Shown here: in pieces, positions 1 to 8,964 of the stretch
Position numbering within the stretch: position 1 is the first letter of the stretch
Layout: every line of letters starts with the position of its first letter
NCBI GenBank assembly: GCA_015233565.1
Contig: JADFXM010000011.1
Span: 1-64,000, forward strand
Direction: 5' to 3'
DNA: 64,000 nucleotides
Origin: Candidatus Rifleibacteriota bacterium
GTDB lineage: Bacteria > Muiribacteriota > Ozemobacteria > Ozemobacterales > Ozemobacteraceae
The notes under the pieces: model-generated
What the model was told of the DNA's origin: nothing
Database searches by the model: none
What the model saw: the letters and a program-made list of their open reading frames with translations, nothing else
Translations under genes and position numbers: made by a program

Positions 1-213
1 GTAGACTATTATCCGAGTATTCGTATATTCCTTATAGAAATATATATCGTTAAATTTTCACCCCAGCATAAACTCATGAGTGCAGGACTTTGTCATACAG
101 AAATCTTTTCTCACTCCTTTCAATAACCTGAATTCTTTGGCTGGAAGCGTCATCCATTCGTAGACTCATCCAATGACTCAGAACCTTTCCTGACACTTCA
201 GGAAGAAAACATT

Positions 214-927
214 TTGAACATGACAAACGAACTTCTGAAGATGGGAAAAAGCATAGCCATAACGGGTGCATCAGGAGTTGGAAAATCGACTTTACTGAGA
301 AAAATTGTAAATTCTCTTGATTCCTGCCTTTACAAACCGATCCTGGTTTCATACGGAGGTTTGAATCGTGCCAGCTTGTTGAAAGCCATCGCAACTATCT
401 GCAACCTGGATCTTGCAAAAAGAGGTTTACCGGCTCTCTTGAGAATTCAGCAACACATGATTAAACTTTCTCAAGAACAAACGCCAATATTTCCAGTTTT
501 AATTATCGATGACGCTCAGTGGCTAGAACAAGACTCTTTTATGGATCTTTGTTCATTATTTATGGATCCAAAACAGAACCGAGCCGCAATGTCGCTTATT
601 CTGGCTGGTGATGAGAGTCTGGCGGCAAGATTAAGAATGAACATAATGATACCCATTCGGTCAAGGTTGTCCTGTTTAATGAGGTGTGAACCAATAAACG
701 AAAAGGATTCGGTAGAGTTTGTCCAAGCTCGCCTCGCCCAGGCGAAAGCCCCCAAAGATCTCATTTCTCAGGAAGCCATAAACCTGATTGTCGCTCAGTG
801 TCATGGAAATAAACGGGAAATCATGAATGCAGGAGCTGTCTTGCTATCGGAGGCAATGTTTCGAGGCGAAAAAACTCTTGGCCCGCAACAGGTCATCAAT
901 TCTATGCTATGGGAAAAATCCGGGTGA
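214..927 (+). CDS. ExeA/TniB-type AAA ATPase of a transposon, 5' end degraded
   Basis: AAA ATPase of the ExeA / transposon target-selection type. Walker A GASGVGKST lies near residue 20 and Walker B-like VLIIDDAQW near residue 96, followed by a sensor-type stretch LILAGDE. The start used is a TTG. Reading the same frame further upstream (from 127) gives FFGWKRHPF and more family-like sequence, which is how ExeA-type proteins begin, but a TAA at 124-126 stops it and no start codon precedes that segment. I infer that the true 5' end was lost, and that this is a remnant of a transposon whose transposase is not in the window. A hairpin terminator lies 85 bases downstream. A role as a stand-alone ATPase cannot be excluded. 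Confidence 0.6.
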   Translation: MNMTNELLKMGKSIAITGASGVGKSTLLRKIVNSLDSCLYKPILVSYGGLNRASLLKAIATICNLDLAKRGLPALLRIQQHMIKLSQEQTPIFPVLIIDDAQWLEQDSFMDLCSLFMDPKQNRAAMSLILAGDESLAARLRMNIMIPIRSRLSCLMRCEPINEKDSVEFVQARLAQAKAPKDLISQEAINLIVAQCHGNKREIMNAGAVLLSEAMFRGEKTLGPQQVINSMLWEKSG

Positions 928-1010
928 AGCGGAAGCGATTGAGAAGAGATTCCATCGCCAAGGAATAGCCCGGGCGGTAGACGGTTATACTTGCGCTAAT
1001 GCGCCATCAG

Positions 1011-1033
1011 GCTCGCGAAAGCGGGCTTTTTTT
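1011..1033 (+). terminator. Rho-independent terminator
   Basis: A six-pair stem GCTCGC / GCGGGC (one G-T pair) with a GAAA tetraloop is followed by seven T residues. It lies downstream of the ExeA-like gene and probably ends its transcript. Confidence 0.65.
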
Positions 1034-1198
1034 GTTTCATTTTCAAAGATCACTAAATGTTATAACAATTTCAACATCCTGGTAAAATAACGTGAGAAAA
1101 TTTTGGGATCGCTACGCGAAAATCGACACTGAGCCAACATTCATAAGGTTTGAAAAGGCAATATTGTTTGTTGCATAATAAAAGTCCAAGGAATATTT

Positions 1199-1314
1199 TC
1201 TGCTAATATTTTTTTCAAAAAATGAGCTTTTTATACGAAATTCCCGGTAAAGTAGCTTCAACGGGAAACCTCGTAAAAGATTGATTAACAGCGAAAAAAG
1301 TGTACGTTTACCCT
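1199..1314 (+). repeat. MITE-like repeat R1, copy a (left end missing)
   Basis: Nearly the same sequence as 62650-62759 (plus) and as the reverse complement of 23701-23820. The right end is GTTTACCCTG, one base from the GTTTGCCCTG terminal repeat of the other copies. The left part, including the other terminal repeat, is not recognisable here. It lies immediately upstream of the IS1182 transposase gene. Confidence 0.6.
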
Positions 1315-1420
1315 GAAGGTGTGAAAAAACAGAAAAAATATTTTTCTATTGTACCCTTTGCGTTTACGTGCTATCATAATTCAAAGAACAAAACCCGTTT
1401 TATATTTTTTAGGAAAATTT

Positions 1421-2992
1421 ATGAAAGTTTCTCAATCTCAATTTTCAATTCCAGGTCAGGAAAATGAAACCCTTTCTCAAGAAACGATTGCTACTGAGGA
1501 TAAATCCAAATCAATTCCCCCAAAACTCAAACCAGTAGACCGAAGACAAATGATTCTACGATCCATCGAAATTGAAGAGCTAATTCCTTTGGATCACGAA
1601 GCTCGGGCGATTTGGGAATTTGTTGGCCGACTGGATTTAACCCCCTATTATGGCGAAATTCGCTCAAAAGAGGGTGCTGCTGGCCGCTCATCTTTTGATC
1701 CTCAATTGATGATTTGCCTTTGGATTTATGCTTACAGCAAGGGAATTGCTACCGCTCGAGAGATTGCAAAATTGTGTGAATATGATCCCGCTTATCAATG
1801 GTTAAGCGGAATGGATTCTATAAACCATCATTCCATTTCTGATTTTCGGATAGCCCATAAAGAACCATTAGATAAGCTGTTAGTTGAAATCTTGGCAATA
1901 TTGAGTTCTGAGCAATTAATCACCTTGGAGAGAGTGATGCACGATGGAACCAAAATAAAGGCAAAGGCTAGTGGAAAGAGTTTCCGTCGAGAAAAAGCAC
2001 TCAGTGAAAATTTGAAAATTGCTCAGGAGCATGTTGCAGCCATAGATGAACTTCAAAAAGAGGACGAAGAGAACACAAGGCAAAGAAGAGCTAGGGAAAG
2101 GGTGGTTCGAGAACGGAAAGAAAAATTGGAAAAAGCATTTTCCGAGTTGGAAATGCTTCGAAAAATCAAACGGACGAAAGTAGAAAAAGAAGAAGCTCGC
2201 GCAAGTATGACTGATCCTGAAGCGAGAATAATGAAACAAAATGGCGGGGGATTTGCCCCAAGTTATAACGTTCAAATTTCAACTGATTCTGCAAATGGTC
2301 TCATTGTTGGCATCGGAGTGAGTCAGGCTGGTAATGATACTCATGAATTGATTCCTGCTGTTGAACGAATAAAAGAAAAAACAGGACAAACTCCCAAACA
2401 GATGGTTACAGATTCTGGATTTACCACAAAAGCTAATATTATTGAAATGAGTGAAAGGAAGATTGGCCTCATTGGATCAATAAAGGAAAAGACTAGCACG
2501 GACAATATTGAGAAGCGAGGCGGAGATTCAAAATTTGATTTGAACGCTTTTTCTTATAATCCAGAGGATGACACTTACTCCTGTCCTGCAGGAGAAATCA
2601 TGAGATTGCATCATATTGGAAAAAGCGTTGGAACCTTTGACCATGTTTATTTTACCGAGAAAGGTACTTGCCGAAAATGCCAGTTTCAAGCTGGATGTTG
2701 TCCGCAGAATTCCCTTGTAGGACGGTCTATTCATCGCAAAGAGGATTCTCCAATAATGGATGCCTTTCGAAAAAAAATGAAAACTCAGGAGGCGAAGGAT
2801 ATTTATAAGAAAAGAGCTCAGGTGGCAGAATTTCCAAACGCTTGGATAAAAGAAAAGATTGGTTTGCGGCAATTCAGTGTTGCCAGTTTGATAAAAGTGG
2901 AAATGGAAGCAGTCTGGGTGGCAATAACATACAATATAATGCGATGGATTGGATATAAATGGCGAAGTCGGTGGGAAACAAACGGGGTTTGA
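1421..2992 (+). CDS. IS1182-family transposase
   Basis: DDE transposase, about 523 residues, the usual full length for IS1182. The N-terminal DUF772 region (AAGRSSFDPQLMICLWIYAY) precedes a catalytic domain with MHDGTKIKA and VTDSGFTTKANI supplying the two Asp residues. A C-terminal RAQVAEFPNAWIKEK segment supplies the Glu. A Cys cluster (CPAG, CRKCQFQAGCCP) follows the usual zinc-ribbon-like insert. The ATG at 1421 is chosen over the longer reading from 1349 because AGGAAAATTT precedes it. No frameshift is seen, so the enzyme may be active. I could not identify the terminal inverted repeats of the element with confidence, so only the gene is annotated. Confidence 0.9.
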   Translation: MKVSQSQFSIPGQENETLSQETIATEDKSKSIPPKLKPVDRRQMILRSIEIEELIPLDHEARAIWEFVGRLDLTPYYGEIRSKEGAAGRSSFDPQLMICLWIYAYSKGIATAREIAKLCEYDPAYQWLSGMDSINHHSISDFRIAHKEPLDKLLVEILAILSSEQLITLERVMHDGTKIKAKASGKSFRREKALSENLKIAQEHVAAIDELQKEDEENTRQRRARERVVRERKEKLEKAFSELEMLRKIKRTKVEKEEARASMTDPEARIMKQNGGGFAPSYNVQISTDSANGLIVGIGVSQAGNDTHELIPAVERIKEKTGQTPKQMVTDSGFTTKANIIEMSERKIGLIGSIKEKTSTDNIEKRGGDSKFDLNAFSYNPEDDTYSCPAGEIMRLHHIGKSVGTFDHVYFTEKGTCRKCQFQAGCCPQNSLVGRSIHRKEDSPIMDAFRKKMKTQEAKDIYKKRAQVAEFPNAWIKEKIGLRQFSVASLIKVEMEAVWVAITYNIMRWIGYKWRSRWETNGV

Positions 2993-3191
2993 TATAGGAA
3001 ATCAGGAAGTGGACTCACTTTCCTCGAAAAAACAGGTGACGATCAGTTTCTTCAGGGAGAAATGGAGGTTTTAGGAAAATAAAGAAATAGAAAGAGTCTT
3101 TTTACTATTACTTTTTTTGGGTAGTAGGAAATTTCTTTAGTAACCTTAAAAAATCAATTTTTTCACATCTTCCCTGGTTCAGACTACAAAT

Positions 3192-3220
3192 TTGACATAA
3201 GTATAATCCCAGGTTAAAAT
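3192..3220 (+). promoter_or_regulatory. sigma-70-type promoter of the nuo operon
   Basis: A perfect -35 box TTGACA (3192-3197), a 17-base spacer and TAAAAT (3215-3220) lie about 105 bases upstream of nuoA, on the same strand and with no gene between. Confidence 0.6.
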
Positions 3221-3324
3221 ACTTCCCCAATTTGCAATAACTCGATGTACTTTGGAAAACAAGAATTACTTCTATTGGGGCAATTTTTCGAAAACCTGCC
3301 TTTTGAACGGAGCATTGAAATTAA

Positions 3325-3699
3325 ATGCTGGGACAATACGCTTTTCCTGTTATTTTTGCGATTGTCGCTATTGGTTTTGTTGCGAGCGGCCTTTTGCTTG
3401 TGAAGATTTTCGCCCCCAGCAACCCGTACCCTGAGAAAATGTCAACTTATGAATGCGGTGCGGAAACCATCGGAACTGCCTGGGTGCAATATAACGTTAG
3501 ATATTACATGTTTACATTGATTTTTTTGATATTCGATGTGGAGACAGTCTTTATTTTTCCCTGGACAAAGGTTTACAGGAGTTTGGAATCATTTGGAATT
3601 CCAATCTATTATGGGTTTATAGAGGGGTTTGTTTTTTTGATGATTTTATTTCTGGGATACATTTATGCCTGGCGCAAAGGAATTCTGGAATGGGTTTAA
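3325..3699 (+). CDS. nuoA: NADH-quinone oxidoreductase subunit A
   Basis: NuoA, a small membrane subunit of complex I at the junction of the hydrophilic and membrane arms. It has 124 residues with three membrane segments. The diagnostic loop [20 protein letters not shown] is followed by [11 protein letters not shown]. It is the first gene of an 11-gene operon. The stop overlaps the nuoB start by ten bases, which suggests translational coupling. The sigma-70-type promoter at 3192-3220 probably drives the operon. Confidence 0.96.
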   Translation: MLGQYAFPVIFAIVAIGFVASGLLLVKIFAPSNPYPEKMSTYECGAETIGTAWVQYNVRYYMFTLIFLIFDVETVFIFPWTKVYRSLESFGIPIYYGFIEGFVFLMILFLGYIYAWRKGILEWV

Positions 3700-4298
3700 T
3701 TGATCATGTCCCCGGATTAGTAAAAGATTGGCGTGGTGGTGGTTTAATAATAACTTCCATTGACTTGGTAATGAACTATTCCCGAAAATCAGCCTTATGG
3801 CCGATGACCTTTGGATTGGCATGCTGCGCTATCGAAATGATGGCATCGATTGCTGCTCGCTATGATCTTGACCGATTCGGTGTTTTTCCCCGCCCTACTC
3901 CCCGACAATCCGATGTAATGATTGTGGCTGGTACGGTTTGCATGAAAATGGCTCCCTGTATTATAAAGTTGTATCACCAGATGCCGGAACCGAAGTGGGT
4001 CCTTGCAATGGGTAGTTGTGCCATCTCCGGAGGAATTTTTTCACATGGAAGCTATTCAGTAATAAAGGGAGTCGATAAAATAATTCCTGTTGATATTTAC
4101 ATTCCTGGATGCCCTCCCCGCCCTGAAGCATTATATGACGGTATAATCCAACTCCAGAAAAAGATTATGAAATCAAGCATTGCACGTCCGGAGGTAAAGG
4201 TTGTCCCAGAAAATCCAAATCTCAAACCTTCCTTCAGAATCGTTGAAGACCCTTCGGAATTTTCCAGTGCTTGCTTATCGAAAGAATTTCCCCGTTAA
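3690..4298 (+). CDS. nuoB: NADH-quinone oxidoreductase subunit B
   Basis: NuoB carries the N2 [4Fe-4S] cluster that passes electrons to quinone. The four ligand cysteines are visible: the tandem pair in [10 protein letters not shown], then MGSCAISGG, then [13 protein letters not shown]. It has 202 residues, slightly longer than usual because of a charged C-terminal tail. It overlaps nuoA by ten bases and is followed by nuoC after 63 bases. Peripheral arm, cytoplasmic side. Confidence 0.97.
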   Translation: MGLIDHVPGLVKDWRGGGLIITSIDLVMNYSRKSALWPMTFGLACCAIEMMASIAARYDLDRFGVFPRPTPRQSDVMIVAGTVCMKMAPCIIKLYHQMPEPKWVLAMGSCAISGGIFSHGSYSVIKGVDKIIPVDIYIPGCPPRPEALYDGIIQLQKKIMKSSIARPEVKVVPENPNLKPSFRIVEDPSEFSSACLSKEFPR

Positions 4299-4361
4299 AA
4301 AAGCATTCTTTTCACTCACAACACCCCTGAAAAAAGCAAATTTTAGGACCAAAAGAAAACA

Positions 4362-4877
4362 ATGACAGCTGCGAACATAAACACAAACGTGATTAAAAAT
4401 ACAAATTTAAAAATGATTATTGAAACTCTGGGCACTCAGATTGGAAAAGAGAGTTTTTTGGATTCGTCAGATAACCCAAAAGATCCAAAAACCTGCACTA
4501 TAAAAATCCAACCAGATAGAATTGTCCAGTGTGCGGAATTTCTGAAGAGTCAGAATTTTTCGTATCTTTCCTTCATAACCGCTGTTGATTTTAAGAAGGA
4601 AATAGAGCTGGTTTATTGGTTTACTTCGATTATTGCAGGTTTGAACATTCAGGTAAAATGTTCTTTGCCGCGTGACAACCCTCGAATTCCTAGCCTGGTC
4701 GAGAAGTTTGCAACCGCTGATTGGAATGAGCGCGAAGTATATGACCTGTTTGGAGTGAATTTTCTGAACCATCCAAATCTTAAACGTATTCTCACCTGGG
4801 ATGAATTTGAAGGCCACCCACTTTTGAAAAAGTACAAGGTTATTGATGAGCCTGATGAATTCCCTATTTTAACTTGA
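4362..4877 (+). CDS. nuoC: NADH-quinone oxidoreductase subunit C
   Basis: NuoC, the 30-kDa peripheral subunit of complex I, separate from NuoD here rather than fused to it. It has 171 residues. The family signature near the C-terminus is NEREVYDLFGVNF followed by LKRILTWDEFEGHPLLK. The first 40 residues are poorly conserved, so the start is less certain than the rest. A 311-base gap separates it from nuoD. Confidence 0.95.
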   Translation: MTAANINTNVIKNTNLKMIIETLGTQIGKESFLDSSDNPKDPKTCTIKIQPDRIVQCAEFLKSQNFSYLSFITAVDFKKEIELVYWFTSIIAGLNIQVKCSLPRDNPRIPSLVEKFATADWNEREVYDLFGVNFLNHPNLKRILTWDEFEGHPLLKKYKVIDEPDEFPILT

Positions 4878-5188
4878 CGATTTTCACCAAAGTGGAGTTT
4901 TACACTTCCAATGTCGGGGTGTGAAACAGTTTCCAAAAATGAATTACAAAAAAATGTGCGAAAGACGACCTTAAAAAAATCAATGATACACCTAGTTGCT
5001 AAGAATGGCACAAATTGAAAATTCGGCAATGATTTGATTCTGTTTTCGAGTTTGGTTTGAACGATTTTGGCATCGATACGAATAATTGAAAAAAATCTGG
5101 ACATTAGATGTGGCATAAAAATTGCTCAAATGGTGTTGTCAGGAAAATTGAATTTGTGAAGTGGCTGAGTTTTCGAAATGACTGATTC
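4878..5188. other. nuoC-nuoD intergenic gap
   Basis: 311 bases with no open reading frame on the plus strand, unusual inside a nuo operon. I see no promoter consensus, hairpin terminator or homology to a nuo gene. It may be a decayed insertion or the leader of a second promoter. Confidence 0.4.
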
Positions 5189-6286
5189 ATGATTAGAACA
5201 GAAGAATTTCAGATTAATATGGGCCCGCAGCACCCTTCGACTCATGGGGTGTTTCGTGCTGTTCTTACCATGGACGGGGAAGCCGTAAACCGTGTTGATC
5301 CCATGATCGGATATCTTCATCGTGGCATAGAAAAAATTTGTGAAAGTCGGAATTATTCCCAAATTATTCCCCTCACTGATCGGTTGGATTATCTATCCGC
5401 CATGAGTAATAACATAGTTTACTGCATGGCTGTAGAAAAGTTAATGGGACTCGAAATTCCGGATCGAGCGATTGTTTTACGAATGCTGATTGCCGAACTG
5501 CAACGAATTGCCTCTCATATGATTTTCATCGGAACAATGGGAATAGACGTCGGAGCCGTGTCAGTGTTTTTCTATACAATGCGTGAACGCGAGCACATCA
5601 TGAATCTTTTTGAAAAACTCTGTGGCGCCAGACTGATCTATAATTTCATGCGAATTGGCGGATTGGCTCACGATTTACCGGAAAATTTCGAAAAAGAGAC
5701 AATCGAATTTATTGACATTATGGAAAAAAAGGTTGATGAATACAACGATCTTCTTAGTGAGAACCACATTTTTAAGAACCGCATGCAGGGAATTGGTCTA
5801 ATTTCAAAGGAAACAGCTTTAAGTTACGCTTTGAGCGGCCCCGTAGGGCGAGCTTCCGATGTGAATTACGATGTTCGCAAAAATGATCCCTATCTTTGGT
5901 ACCATAAACTTAATTTCACTGTGCCGGTATTTGTCCAGGGAGATTGTTTTAGCCGTTACATGTTGCGTATTATTGAAGTGAAGGAGAGTGTGAAAATTAT
6001 CCGACAGTGTCTCGATATGCTAAAACCCGGAAGCGTGAGAGTCCAGGTTCCCAGGGTTATCAAACCTCCGGTTGGTCAGGTTTACGCCCATGTCGAGAAT
6101 CCACGTGGCGATTTGGGAGTATTTATAGTTTCGGATGGGACTGCGAATCCGTATCGTGTGAAATTCCGCGCCCCATCGTTTGTTAATTTGAGTGTCATAA
6201 GTGAAGCATCCAAGAATTTGAAAATTGCTGATTTAGTTTTGACCCTCGGATCTCTTGACCCGGTTTTTGGGGAGGTAGATCGGTAA
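5189..6286 (+). CDS. nuoD: NADH-quinone oxidoreductase subunit D
   Basis: NuoD, the 49-kDa subunit forming the quinone-binding pocket with NuoB. It has 365 residues. The N-terminus has the hallmark MGPQHPSTHGVFR, then IGYLHRGIEK, and NVGRAS-like GPVGRASDVNYDVR. It is related to the large subunit of [NiFe]-hydrogenases but lacks the Ni-ligand cysteines, as expected for complex I. It is followed by nuoH after 19 bases; the position usually held by nuoE, nuoF and nuoG in 14-gene operons is empty. Confidence 0.97.
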   Translation: MIRTEEFQINMGPQHPSTHGVFRAVLTMDGEAVNRVDPMIGYLHRGIEKICESRNYSQIIPLTDRLDYLSAMSNNIVYCMAVEKLMGLEIPDRAIVLRMLIAELQRIASHMIFIGTMGIDVGAVSVFFYTMREREHIMNLFEKLCGARLIYNFMRIGGLAHDLPENFEKETIEFIDIMEKKVDEYNDLLSENHIFKNRMQGIGLISKETALSYALSGPVGRASDVNYDVRKNDPYLWYHKLNFTVPVFVQGDCFSRYMLRIIEVKESVKIIRQCLDMLKPGSVRVQVPRVIKPPVGQVYAHVENPRGDLGVFIVSDGTANPYRVKFRAPSFVNLSVISEASKNLKIADLVLTLGSLDPVFGEVDR

Positions 6287-6305
6287 AAATGAATGAGCGA
6301 AAATC

Positions 6306-7439
6306 ATGGGAGTAATAAGGATACGGCAAAACACGAGCTATTTGCCGCTCACAATATTTTTGGGAATTTGTACCATAGGAGTTTTACTTCTTTCCCTGCT
6401 TGAAAAGATTTTTGGATTGGCCAATTCGATTTGTCTGCGAATTTGTAACACCATCAATTTTCCTGCTGTTTTGTACAATATAGCCTCAGGATTTCTTTTT
6501 GGAGTTATCCTTCTTGGGTTTGTAATTGCTTCAACTGTTTTTTTGGTTTGGTTGGAGAGAAAGGTTGCGGGGCATATGCAGGTCCGTCGGGGACCAATGT
6601 ACACCGGAGGCTGGCACGGTTGGTTGCAGACCCTTATCGATGGTTTTAAACTCATTTTTAAAGAGGATATCATCCCGGAAGGAGCAGACCGTTTTATTTT
6701 TATTCTCGCTCCTTATCTGGTTTTTGTGCCAGCAGTTACTGTGATGGCTGCGATACCATTTTCGGAGAAGCTTGTACCTGTTAATTTAAACATGGGTTTG
6801 ATTTATGTTTTTGGTTTTTCTTCCATTGCGGCGATTGGAGTAATAATGGGCGGTTGGTCCTCAAATAATAAATACTCTCTTCTTGGAGGATTGAGGGCTG
6901 CGGCTCAAATGGTCAGTTACGAAGTTCCCAGGGCGCTTTCGGTATTGGGCGTGATGGCTCTGGCAGGGTCGTTTTCCCTTGTTGATATCGTTAATGCCCA
7001 GGAAAAAATCTGGTTTATAATTCCGCAATTTTTGGCATTCGCAGTTTATTTTATTGCTTCTCTGGCTGAAATCAACCGCTCTCCTTTTGACATTCCTGAA
7101 GCTGAGTCCGAGTTGGTGGCTGGATTTCACACGGAATATTCCAGTTTACGGTTTTCTTTCTTTTTTCTCGCGGAGTATGCCAATATGGTTATTGCTTGTG
7201 CACTTGCGACTGTTCTTTTTTTGGGGGGATGGAAGCCACTTCCTTTTTTTGGATTTATCCCTTCGATCTTTTGGTTTCTTGGTAAAACTTACTTTCTTGC
7301 TTTTATAGTTATCTGGCTTCGTTGGACTCTTCCACGATTCAGAGTGGATCAACTTATGGAACTGAGCTGGAAAATTCTTATTCCAATCGCATTCCTTAAT
7401 TTTATTTTTACAATTATGATCATTCCATTTATAAGGTGA
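6306..7439 (+). CDS. nuoH: NADH-quinone oxidoreductase subunit H
   Basis: NuoH (ND1), the membrane subunit that links the quinone site to the proton-pumping arm. It has 377 residues with about eight or nine membrane segments. Signatures visible are ERKVAGHMQVRRGPMYTG, GFKLIFKEDIIP and AEINRSPFDIPEAESELVAG with the conserved acidic residues. An extra N-terminal hydrophobic stretch precedes the core fold. Confidence 0.97.
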   Translation: MGVIRIRQNTSYLPLTIFLGICTIGVLLLSLLEKIFGLANSICLRICNTINFPAVLYNIASGFLFGVILLGFVIASTVFLVWLERKVAGHMQVRRGPMYTGGWHGWLQTLIDGFKLIFKEDIIPEGADRFIFILAPYLVFVPAVTVMAAIPFSEKLVPVNLNMGLIYVFGFSSIAAIGVIMGGWSSNNKYSLLGGLRAAAQMVSYEVPRALSVLGVMALAGSFSLVDIVNAQEKIWFIIPQFLAFAVYFIASLAEINRSPFDIPEAESELVAGFHTEYSSLRFSFFFLAEYANMVIACALATVLFLGGWKPLPFFGFIPSIFWFLGKTYFLAFIVIWLRWTLPRFRVDQLMELSWKILIPIAFLNFIFTIMIIPFIR

Positions 7440-7591
7440 TGGAAAACAATACCAAATGAATTTTACAATTGCAGCCTTCAAAATGCCATTAGGAGCGGAT
7501 ATGAAACAATCGTGTTAGTTACTATTACATAATTGTTACTTCTCTTGCCAACTTAAGAAACAAGCTATTTGCTTATGAAAAACAGGTTAAT

Positions 7592-8053
7592 ATGAAAAAA
7601 AATATTTTGAAAAACGCATACAATTATCTGAAAAGCATTTTTATTGGGATGAGTATTACACTAAAATATTTCCTGCACCCTAAGGAAGTTATTACGATGC
7701 AATATCCTGATGAAAAATGGGAAATGCCTCCTCGGTATCGTGGGTTCCATTCAGTTGCTTTCGAGGGAAAAGAAGCCTGCGTTGGATGTTTACAATGCCA
7801 AAAAATTTGTACTGAACATTCAATTTTTATAAGTACCTCAATGGGTTCTGATAATAAGCGAAAGATCCACGAGTTTTTTGTTAATCTGGGAACTTGTTCC
7901 TTTTGTGGAAATTGCCAGGATGTTTGTCCCACCAAAGCAATTAAACTTGGGGGAGAATACGAAGGTGCGGTTCTGGAGAAGAATCTATTGATGCTGGACA
8001 AGAAGAAACTTCAGAGATCTGCTATTCCTGAAAGAAAAGATGGCAATGATTAG
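7592..8053 (+). CDS. nuoI: NADH-quinone oxidoreductase subunit I (ferredoxin-like)
   Basis: NuoI carries the N6a and N6b [4Fe-4S] clusters of complex I. Two CxxCxxCxxxC motifs are present: CVGCLQCQKIC and CSFCGNCQDVCP. The first ends in CT instead of the usual CP, which should not prevent cluster binding. PPRYRGFHSV just before it is typical. It has 153 residues. It overlaps the nuoJ start by 14 bases; 152 bases separate it from nuoH. Confidence 0.95.
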   Translation: MKKNILKNAYNYLKSIFIGMSITLKYFLHPKEVITMQYPDEKWEMPPRYRGFHSVAFEGKEACVGCLQCQKICTEHSIFISTSMGSDNKRKIHEFFVNLGTCSFCGNCQDVCPTKAIKLGGEYEGAVLEKNLLMLDKKKLQRSAIPERKDGND

Positions 8054-8588
8054 CAACTTCTTTAACAACATCTTTTCGATTCCTTTCGGGAAGATTATTT
8101 ATCAGGCTACTTTTTATCTGCTTGCCTTCCAGGCACTTTTTTCCGCGTTAATGGTGGTTACTTTGCGAAACCTTGTACACAATGTCCTTTTTCTTGCATC
8201 TACAATGCTGATGGTTGCAGGGTTGTTTTTGTTTTTGGATGCCGAATTCCTGGCTATGGTACAGATTTTTCTTTACGTGGGTGGAATAACAGTTTTATTT
8301 CTTTTTGCCATTATGCTGACTTCTGGGATTTCGGATAAAAAACTGGTACTAACCAACAAAATGAGACTCCCGGCTGGAATTTTGATGATTTCGCTGTTTT
8401 CAACTGTGCTTTTGCTGGTTTTCCAGACGAAATTTCCTGTTACGGCTGGAAATTTGTCTGTGGGGGATGTTACCAATTCAATCGGAGTTTCGCTGCTCTC
8501 GAAGTATGTTCTTCCTTTCGAAATTGTCTCGATTTTGCTTTTGATGGCCCTGATCGGCTCGATTTTACTCGCAAAGGAAGAAAAGTAA
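8040..8588 (+). CDS. nuoJ: NADH-quinone oxidoreductase subunit J
   Basis: NuoJ (ND6), a five-helix membrane subunit involved in coupling quinone reduction to proton pumping. It has 182 residues. The conserved third helix EFLAMVQIFLYVGGITVLFL is clear. It starts inside the end of nuoI, and its stop shares a base with the nuoK start. Confidence 0.95.
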   Translation: MAMISNFFNNIFSIPFGKIIYQATFYLLAFQALFSALMVVTLRNLVHNVLFLASTMLMVAGLFLFLDAEFLAMVQIFLYVGGITVLFLFAIMLTSGISDKKLVLTNKMRLPAGILMISLFSTVLLLVFQTKFPVTAGNLSVGDVTNSIGVSLLSKYVLPFEIVSILLLMALIGSILLAKEEK

Positions 8589-8938
8589 TGTTTGAAATTG
8601 GACTATATCATTACCTGACTATTGCGCTGGCAATGTTTTGCATTGGAATGTACGGAGTGCTGACCCGTAGAAATGTGATGGCGATTCTCATGGGAATTGA
8701 GCTTATGTTGAATTCCGTGAACATTAATCTTGTGGCTTTTTCCAAATTCGTTCTTCATGCTAAATCCACAATGCCTGATAAAGTGCTTTTCATGCCGGAA
8801 ATCACAGGCCAGATTTTTTCAATTTTTGTTATAACAGTTGCGGTGGCTGAAGCCGCAACCGGAATTGCTCTGGTAATATCAATTTATAGAAATCGAAATT
8901 TAATTAATATCGATAACATTGATCTATTGAAGTGGTAG
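8588..8938 (+). CDS. nuoK: NADH-quinone oxidoreductase subunit K
   Basis: NuoK (ND4L), a three-helix membrane subunit with conserved Glu residues on the proton path. It has 116 residues, slightly longer than the usual 100 because of a longer loop. Signatures are GVLTRRNVMAILMGIELMLN and VAVAEAATGIALVISIYR. It overlaps the nuoJ stop by one base. Confidence 0.95.
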   Translation: MFEIGLYHYLTIALAMFCIGMYGVLTRRNVMAILMGIELMLNSVNINLVAFSKFVLHAKSTMPDKVLFMPEITGQIFSIFVITVAVAEAATGIALVISIYRNRNLINIDNIDLLKW

Positions 8939-8964
8939 GTCCCAACGTCTAAGGTGATGCTATA

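Noticed and set aside
3252..3434. 60-residue frame overlapping the nuoA start
   Set aside because: Out of frame with nuoA and without family resemblance.
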